From: DATDCY01 sp031406795 [NCBI: Candidatus Rokuibacteriota bacterium]
GTDB lineage: Bacteria; JAUVQV01
Length of the DNA: 11,253 nt
Direction of reading: 5' to 3'
Assembly: GCA_031406795.1 (NCBI GenBank)
Contig: JANOHV010000204.1
Span: 1-11,253 of the forward strand
Of the stretch, positions 6,699 to 11,253 are shown piece after piece. Below the pieces are notes generated by a model. It searched no databases. It was given only the letters and a program-made list of their open reading frames with translations, and was not told the origin of the DNA. A program made the position numbers and the translations under genes. Position 1 is the stretch's first letter. Each line of letters starts with the position of its first letter.

Positions 6699-7316
6699 CT
6701 ACTTCTCTTTCTGCAGGGACGCGATCTTGTCTTCGAGCAGCTTCAAGAGCTGTTCGAAGGTCCTCTTTTCCAGGTGCTTCCGGAACTGCTTGCGGTAGTT
6801 CTTCACCGTGTCGATCTCGTCCACGACGTAGTTCACGATGACCCAGGTGTCGCCGCGGCGCGCCAGTTCGTAGTCGAGCGAAACCTTCTCCTCGTCGAAG
6901 AAGGCGAAGCTCCTGATCACGGCGCTCTCGCCCGTGATCTTCTCGCCGTCGTACTCGAAGCGGCCCGCTCGGGCGCGCCCCATCTTCTTGACCGAGGAGA
7001 CGCGCAGCAGCCGCGTGAACACCTCCTTGAAGGTCGTGCACTGGCCGACAGCGAGCTTCGGGCACAGCGGATCGATCGCCGCGCCGGCCAGCGCCTGGTA
7101 GTCGGTGATGGGGTCGATCACCGCGAAGACCTCCCGCTCGACCGCGGCGTCGACCACGCGGTGCTTCCGATAGATCGCGAGCACCTTCTCGTTCGTGCCC
7201 TTCACGACCTCGAGCGGCGTCGCGGCCGCCGCCGGCGTGACATAACAGAAGAGCACGGCGGCGCCGAACAACCGCCGGGCCGTCTTCAGCCTGCTAAAGC
7301 GAGACTTTGCCATCAT
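6699..7316 (-). CDS. MlaC/Ttg2 family periplasmic lipid-binding protein
   Basis: About 205 residues with an N-terminal signal peptide (KTARRLFGAAVLFCYVTPAAAA, cleavage near residue 31) and the MlaC/Ttg2D fold. Family marks are the early helix with VIDPITDYQALAGAAI, the segment FKEVFTRLLR, and the C-terminal block GDTWVIVNYVVDEIDTVKNYRKQF followed by a long amphipathic helix ending in a Lys/Glu tail. MlaC proteins carry phospholipid across the periplasm, and the HpnM relatives serve hopanoid transport. Here the gene overlaps the end of the TolC-family gene by 23 bp, with GGGTGGG of the upstream coding end serving as a likely ribosome-binding site for ATG 7316 (or 7313). No mlaFED or mlaA is in view, so its inner-membrane partner is unknown; the neighbours suggest sphingolipid or other lipid cargo (inference). 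Confidence 0.85.
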   Translation of the reverse strand: MMAKSRFSRLKTARRLFGAAVLFCYVTPAAAATPLEVVKGTNEKVLAIYRKHRVVDAAVEREVFAVIDPITDYQALAGAAIDPLCPKLAVGQCTTFKEVFTRLLRVSSVKKMGRARAGRFEYDGEKITGESAVIRSFAFFDEEKVSLDYELARRGDTWVIVNYVVDEIDTVKNYRKQFRKHLEKRTFEQLLKLLEDKIASLQKEK

Positions 7317-8682
7317 GAACCCACCCGAGATAGAGGTTGACATCGCCGAGGACGAAACCCAGCCGCGCCAGCGCGACGTTGAGATCGTACTCCCGCTGAG
7401 GCTCCTCGATCCGGAGCCGATAATATTTCTCGTAGGCGTCGATCGCGTCGCCGACTTCCCCGACGCCGGTCTCCCAGTTGTCGAGGACCAGACGCATCCG
7501 GCTCTTGGCGGCCTTCAGTGCGGTTCGGGCGGATGCCAGAAGCAGGTGCGTGCGCTGGGCCTCGCGCAGCGCTTTGCGCACGTCGATGCCGACCTTGGCG
7601 CGCAGCACCTGGAGTTGCTCGAGCAGCGCCCCCTGCTCGGCCCGGGCCTCGCTGACATCGAGGCCCGTGCGGTACCAGTTGGCGTCCCACTTCAGGCCGA
7701 TTTCGGCGCCGACGCGCGCGTAGTTGAAATCGTCCTTCACCCACGGATTGTCCTGCTCGTCGCGGTTCCCCGCGTGCGCGATCCCGACGCCCCCGGCGAT
7801 GAAAAGCAGCGGATTGCGCGACCGCCGCTGCACTTCGACCTTTGCGGCCAGCGCCCGCGACGCGGCGGTCATCACCCGCACTTCGGGATGAGCCTCGACC
7901 GCCCGGGCGACCACCTCCGCGGTGCGGGTCTCCTCCACCGCGACCGCCGGCGACGGCTCGTGCACGAGCGCGGGCTCCTCTTCGCCGGGTAGGTTCAGCA
8001 GCACGCGCAGGGCATCCGCGGTGGCGCGCCGGGCCTCCTGCGCGTCGAGGACCAGGCGATCGATGCTGTAGCTGTTCGTCCTGACCTCGAACAGGTCGGC
8101 ATCATCGACGCCGGAGTTCTCGTCGGCCACGCGCTTTTCCACCTCGCGCTGCAGCTCGTCGAAGTCCCGGCGCATGTTGCGGGCGATCGCCTCGCTCACC
8201 GCAGCGGCGGCGAACGCCCAGTAGGCTCGCGTCGCGTCGAAGGCGACGCTCGCCCCGGTCAGGGTGCTCCGCGCGCGCTGGGTGGCGAGACCCTCGCGCG
8301 CCAGCGCCGAGGTGGCGTCGAGCCGGCCGAAGGTCCACAGCGGCTGCACCAGCTTGAGTTCGAGTCGGTAGAACGGGCCGAGGCTGTCCAGATCGCTACT
8401 GGAGTCCGCCGAGGAGACGACCGTGCCGCGGGCTTCAGGGACCAGGCCGCCCGCGAGTTCGAGTTTGACTTCCGGCAGGATCCGCAGAGCCGCCGCCTTG
8501 CGCACCCCTTCGCCGGCCTTCGCCACCTCGAAGCCGCCGGCCTTGACCAGGTGGCTCTCGGCGACCGCCCGCTCCACGACTTCGCGGAGACTGAGCCGGG
8601 TCGTCCCGGCGGCGGCCGACGAGGCCGCGAGGGCGCCGCCGAGCAGCGCAACGCCCGCGAGCGCCGATATGCGTCCGATCAT
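7294..8682 (-). CDS. TolC family outer-membrane protein
   Basis: A 462-residue outer-membrane efflux-type protein. A signal peptide (IGRISALAGVALLGGALAAS, cleavage near AAAG) leads into two repeated TolC modules: LSLREVVERAVAES opens the first, and the second begins near RTAEVVARAVEAHPEVRVM. Conserved features are PEVKLELAGG and LVQPLWTFGRLDA in the first beta/helix junction, NPLLFIAGGVGIAHAG and GLKWDANWYRTGLDVSEARA in the second, and the closing YEKYYRLRIEEPQREYDLNVALARLG. Long Ala/Arg/Glu-rich helices fit the periplasmic tunnel. I choose ATG 8682 because it forms a TGATG overlap with the stop of the upstream reductase and has AGGGATGG eight bases ahead; an in-frame ATG at 8691 would add three residues. 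No periplasmic adaptor or inner-membrane pump is encoded next to it, which is unusual for a drug-efflux system. Confidence 0.92.
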   Translation of the reverse strand: MIGRISALAGVALLGGALAASSAAAGTTRLSLREVVERAVAESHLVKAGGFEVAKAGEGVRKAAALRILPEVKLELAGGLVPEARGTVVSSADSSSDLDSLGPFYRLELKLVQPLWTFGRLDATSALAREGLATQRARSTLTGASVAFDATRAYWAFAAAAVSEAIARNMRRDFDELQREVEKRVADENSGVDDADLFEVRTNSYSIDRLVLDAQEARRATADALRVLLNLPGEEEPALVHEPSPAVAVEETRTAEVVARAVEAHPEVRVMTAASRALAAKVEVQRRSRNPLLFIAGGVGIAHAGNRDEQDNPWVKDDFNYARVGAEIGLKWDANWYRTGLDVSEARAEQGALLEQLQVLRAKVGIDVRKALREAQRTHLLLASARTALKAAKSRMRLVLDNWETGVGEVGDAIDAYEKYYRLRIEEPQREYDLNVALARLGFVLGDVNLYLGWVHDGKVSL

Positions 8683-9656
8683 CACAACCATCCCTGGTTA
8701 CGATACCACGCCAGGGTAGCGGCGACACCACTGGCGAGGTCGATCCGGGAGCAGTAACCCAGCTCGGCGCGGATGCGTCTATCGTCGCAGACCCACCCCG
8801 GCTCCAGGCCTTCGCAGGCCTTGTCCCGCCCGAGCAGGGGCGGCCGCCGGCCGACCCACGCGGCAGCCTCGCCCGCCAGCCCCAGGAGACGAAAGACGAA
8901 CCCGGGCACGTGCAGGGCTCGCCCCCCGCCGCACGACGCAAGCAGGGCCCGGCCGAGATCGGCGACGGTGTGCACCGCCCCGTCCGCGGCGTAGTAGATC
9001 CGCCCGTCCGCCGCCGGACCCCCGGCGAGCACCAGCGCCTCGACCAGATCGTGCACGTGCACCAGTGAAATCTGCATGCACCCCCCCCGGACGCTCGGAA
9101 AGAAGCCGCGCGACGCCAGCCTGAACAGCGCCAGGGTCGCCCGATCGCCCGGACCGTAGACCCAGGGCGGACGGACGATGGTCCACCTCGCCCCCGCGGC
9201 GGCTCGCCGCAGCAGCTCCTCGCCGCGCAGCTTGCTCTCTGCGTAGCCGTTCATCGGCGCGGGCGGGTCATCCTCGCGCGCCGGCCGCGCTGCCGTGCGG
9301 GGGCCGGCCACGGCGAGGCTGCTGACCAGAACCAGCTTCGGGGGCGATGGGGAACCCGCAGCAGCAGCCGCAAGCGCGCCCGTGAGCTCGCCGTTGACGG
9401 CCATGAACTCGCCGCGGCTGCGAGCGCTGGTCAGGCCGGCGAGATGGTAGACGATGTCGGCCCGGCCGGTGATCGCGCGCAGAACCGCAGGGTCGCGCAG
9501 ATCGCCGTGCACCAGTTCGACGCCGGGCGTCGAGGCCAGCAAGCCGGCTTTCGCGGCGCCGCGCACCAGGGCGAGCACCCGCGTGCCGTCGGAAGCGAGC
9601 CGAAGCGCGAGCGCCCGTCCAATAAACCCGGACGCGCCAGTCACCGCCGCAATCAA
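8682..9656 (-). CDS. NAD(P)-dependent epimerase/dehydratase family (extended SDR) reductase, candidate CerR-like
   Basis: A 324-residue extended short-chain dehydrogenase. The Rossmann nucleotide site is TGASGFIG (residues 6-13), followed by GDLRD (51-55), the HLAG motif (71-74), the catalytic serine region VSSLAVAGP (111-119) and the YxxxK pair Y138/K142 in GYAESK. A WVYGPGD motif and a variable C-terminal substrate domain follow. The only in-frame start close to the Rossmann motif is TTG 9656; an in-frame stop lies a short distance upstream and no ATG or GTG is available. It follows the serine-palmitoyltransferase-like gene by 172 bp and overlaps the TolC-family gene by a TGATG. Bacterial ceramide synthesis uses an SDR of this broad class (CerR) for the 3-keto reduction, so that role is plausible here, but sugar-nucleotide or sterol-like substrates cannot be excluded. 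Confidence 0.88.
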   Translation of the reverse strand: MIAAVTGASGFIGRALALRLASDGTRVLALVRGAAKAGLLASTPGVELVHGDLRDPAVLRAITGRADIVYHLAGLTSARSRGEFMAVNGELTGALAAAAAGSPSPPKLVLVSSLAVAGPRTAARPAREDDPPAPMNGYAESKLRGEELLRRAAAGARWTIVRPPWVYGPGDRATLALFRLASRGFFPSVRGGCMQISLVHVHDLVEALVLAGGPAADGRIYYAADGAVHTVADLGRALLASCGGGRALHVPGFVFRLLGLAGEAAAWVGRRPPLLGRDKACEGLEPGWVCDDRRIRAELGYCSRIDLASGVAATLAWYRNQGWL

Positions 9657-9685
9657 AACGCACCCATGAGGACAGACTTGATCAT
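9653..9685 (-). other. Possible 10-codon upstream ORF coupled to the TTG start of the reductase
   Basis: ATG 9685 opens a short frame, MIKSVLMGAF, whose TGA (9655-9653) overlaps the TTG start codon (9656-9654) of the SDR gene as TTGA. A purine run, GAGAGAAA, precedes it. If translated, the peptide would deliver ribosomes directly onto the weak TTG start. It could equally be chance. Confidence 0.3.
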
Positions 9686-9757
9686 TTTCTCTCGGTCAAT
9701 GCGAGCCGGACGCTCAAAAGGGTTCATATGCAAGGCGCGAGACGATCCGGCGACTGA

Positions 9758-9775
9758 GGCGGGCTGGTGCCCGCC
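9758..9775 (-). other. GC-rich hairpin in the synthase-reductase gap
   Basis: GGCGGGC at 9758-9764 pairs perfectly with GCCCGCC at 9769-9775 around a 4-nt loop. It lies in the 172-bp gap after the synthase stop codon. No U tract follows on the minus strand, so full termination is unlikely; it may cap the synthase mRNA or attenuate downstream expression. The rest of the gap (9657-9828) shows no gene; an acyl carrier protein would not fit. Confidence 0.4.
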
Positions 9776-9828
9776 GCAGGGAGCCGGGAGGAACGCAACG
9801 CCGCAGATGGGCCCTTTTCAGCGCACGG

Positions 9829-11058
9829 CTAGACGACGTGGAGCGAGCGGCCGACGCGTTCGATCTTGTCGAGGGCGATGTCGATCTGCTCGGAGGTGTG
9901 CGTGGCCATGAGGCTCAACCGGATGATGCAGTCGCCCTCGGGCACGGCCGGCGCCACGACGGGGTTGACGAAGATCCCCTCCTTGTCGAGCTCGGCGCAC
10001 ATCTTGAACGCGGTCAGGGTTTCGCCGACCCGCACCGGGATGATCGGCGTCTCCGAAAGGCCCGTGTCGTAGCCGATGGAACGCAGCCCGTCCCGCATCC
10101 GCGTGGTGTTCTCCCAGAGTCGGGCAACGCGCTCGGGTTCGCGCTTCATGATCCGCAGCGCGGCCCGGACTGCCTCGACGTTCGAGGGCGGCATGCTGGC
10201 GCTGAAGATGAGCGATCGCGCCCGGTGCTTGAGATATTCGATGGTGTCCTCGTCGGCGGCGAGGAACCCCCCGAGCGAGGCCAGGGACTTGCTGAACGTC
10301 CCCATGATGAGGTGGACCTTCTTCTCGAGGCCGAAATGATTGACCGTGCCGGCGCCACACCGGCCCATGACGCCGATGCCGTGGGCGTCGTCGACCATCA
10401 GCGAGGCCCGGTAGCGTTCGCAGAGCTTGATGATCTGGGGCAGCGGGGCGATGTCGCCCTCCATGCTGTAGACGCCGTCGACGACGACCAGCTTGCCGAT
10501 CTCCGGGTCCAGCCCGCGCAGCACGCGCTCGAGGTCTTCCATGTCGTTGTGGATGAACTTGAGCTTTCTGCCGAAACTGAGCCGGCAGGCATCGATGATG
10601 CTCGCGTGGTCCATGCGGTCGGTGATGACATACTCGCCGCGGTCGACCATCGCGGAGATCGCGCCGAGATTGGCCTGGTACCCCGTCGAAAAGAGGATGG
10701 CGCGCGGGGACCCCACCAGTTCGGCGAGTTCTTCCTCGAGCATCCGATGGATGTCGAGGCTGCCGTTGAGAAAGCGCGACCCCGAACACCCGGTGCCGTA
10801 CCGCTCCACGGCTTCGATCGCCGCCTTTTTGACCTCGGGGTGGTTCGTCAGCCCGAGATAGCAGTTCGAGCCGAACATCAGCAGCCGGCGCCCGTCGATG
10901 GTGACGGCGGTGTCCTGGTCGGAGGAGATCTCGCGGAAATACAGGTACATCCCGACGGACTTGAGCATCCGCGACTCGTGGAAGCGGCTGGCCTTGGCTT
11001 TGAGGGGCAGAATTTCGGCTGACCCCGCGTGCGACTTCTTGAATTTCGTCTCGGACAT
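9829..11058 (-). CDS. spt: Alpha-oxoamine synthase, most likely serine palmitoyltransferase
   Basis: A 409-residue PLP enzyme of the alpha-oxoamine synthase family (fold type I). The PLP lysine is K257 in MGTFSKSLASLGG; D223 and H226 in VDDAHGIG and H151 in DHASI are the expected cofactor contacts. The run FREISSDQDTAVTIDGR, then MFGSNCYLGLTNHP, YGTGCSGSRFLNGSLDIH, FSTGYQANLG and VVVDGVYSMEGD resemble bacterial serine palmitoyltransferases, as in Bacteroides, more than BioF or Kbl; this rests on remembered sequence patterns, not a search. It would condense L-serine with a long acyl-CoA or acyl-ACP to 3-ketosphinganine in the cytoplasm. No biotin or threonine-degradation genes are nearby. The start is ATG 11058; there is no ribosome-binding site because the promoter -10 lies only 9 bp upstream. 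An internal ATG at 10968 would delete a conserved-length N-terminus, so I reject it. Confidence 0.85.
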   Translation of the reverse strand: MSETKFKKSHAGSAEILPLKAKASRFHESRMLKSVGMYLYFREISSDQDTAVTIDGRRLLMFGSNCYLGLTNHPEVKKAAIEAVERYGTGCSGSRFLNGSLDIHRMLEEELAELVGSPRAILFSTGYQANLGAISAMVDRGEYVITDRMDHASIIDACRLSFGRKLKFIHNDMEDLERVLRGLDPEIGKLVVVDGVYSMEGDIAPLPQIIKLCERYRASLMVDDAHGIGVMGRCGAGTVNHFGLEKKVHLIMGTFSKSLASLGGFLAADEDTIEYLKHRARSLIFSASMPPSNVEAVRAALRIMKREPERVARLWENTTRMRDGLRSIGYDTGLSETPIIPVRVGETLTAFKMCAELDKEGIFVNPVVAPAVPEGDCIIRLSLMATHTSEQIDIALDKIERVGRSLHVV

Positions 11059-11067
11059 GGTTTGGGG

Positions 11068-11095
11068 ATTATACTGATTTCAATCGCTAATGCAA
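11068..11095 (-). promoter_or_regulatory. Strong sigma-70-type promoter of the synthase gene, leaderless geometry
   Basis: On the minus strand TTGCAT (11095-11090) and a perfect TATAAT (11073-11068) are separated by 16 bp. Only nine bases (CCCCAAACC) separate the -10 box from the ATG at 11058, so transcription should begin zero to three bases before the start codon. No Shine-Dalgarno sequence is possible in such a leader. Confidence 0.7.
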
Positions 11096-11104
11096 GCGCG
11101 CCCC

Positions 11105-11197
11105 GGGCCAAACCCACGGCTACGTCAAAGTCCGTCGGTCTCCCGAGGCGGCTCGGCGAGCAATGGTGGCACCCACGGGCCCAACCGTACGGCTACG
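11105..11197. repeat. Imperfect direct repeat upstream of the synthase promoter
   Basis: GGGCCAAACCCACGGCTACG at 11105-11124 recurs with small changes at 11177-11197 (GGGCCCAACC, then GTACGGCTACG), 72-73 bp apart in the same orientation. The first copy ends just upstream of the -35 box. It could be a pair of regulator sites or two copies of an intergenic repeat. The remaining sequence to the window end (11198-11253) shows no gene. Confidence 0.4.
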
Positions 11198-11253
11198 GGG
11201 CTGATCCGGGTTGCGAGAGGGGTGCAAGAACGCGGCAGCGGGTGCCTGAGGGC

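Noticed and set aside
9838-11022. A 394-codon open frame on the plus strand opposite the synthase gene.
   Set aside because: It mirrors the codon bias of the GC-rich gene below it, is low in hydrophobic structure and rich in Asp/Arg/Gly/His, and shows no family motifs. The minus-strand gene has full family signatures.
9829-11058. Assignment as biotin-pathway BioF or threonine-pathway Kbl.
   Set aside because: No bio or tdh genes are nearby and the remembered motif pattern fits serine palmitoyltransferase better, although a tree would be needed to settle it.

Overview
The window is a GC-rich bacterial chromosomal segment. Gene style fits a Gram-negative, delta-proteobacterium-like organism (Desulfobacterota or Myxococcota type): a topoisomerase I whose tail is made of GRFGPY repeats instead of zinc fingers, a TolC-type outer-membrane protein, an MlaC-type periplasmic lipid carrier and a serine-palmitoyltransferase-like enzyme. 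The phylum is an inference from gene content. I see no tRNA, rRNA, CRISPR array or intact transposase.

Layout. (1) 2-1714, plus strand: the C-terminal two thirds of DNA topoisomerase I, cut by the window edge just before the catalytic tyrosine. (2) 1879-3298, minus strand: a visibly less GC-rich patch holding an ORF6N-domain protein, a small CxxC/CxxC zinc-ribbon protein, and then two broken genes that can be read through their lesions: an aspartyl-protease-like gene with an in-frame TAG and a +1 frameshift, fused by a deletion to the C-terminal half of a YgjP-type metallopeptidase. (3) 3299-3835, no gene: a good sigma-70-type promoter for the ORF6N operon, a 161-bp MITE-like element with 17-bp perfect terminal inverted repeats, and a second, 21-bp-arm inverted repeat just past the pirin stop codon. 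(4) 3836-5580, minus: a secreted dienelactone-hydrolase-family protein followed by a pirin. (5) 5720-6652, plus: a cation diffusion facilitator. (6) 6699-11058, minus: a serine-palmitoyltransferase-like alpha-oxoamine synthase, an extended SDR reductase, a TolC-family protein and an MlaC/Ttg2-family protein; the last three are translationally coupled by overlaps.

The most interesting reading is that region 6 is a sphingolipid (long-chain-base) synthesis and envelope-transport cluster. The synthase would make 3-ketosphinganine, the SDR is a candidate for the keto reduction that bacterial CerR performs, and the TolC/MlaC pair would move lipid across the envelope. The synthase appears to be driven by a promoter with a perfect TATAAT so close to the ATG that its transcript should be essentially leaderless. 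The other notable items are the decaying peptidase pair and the repeat-rich spacer next to it.
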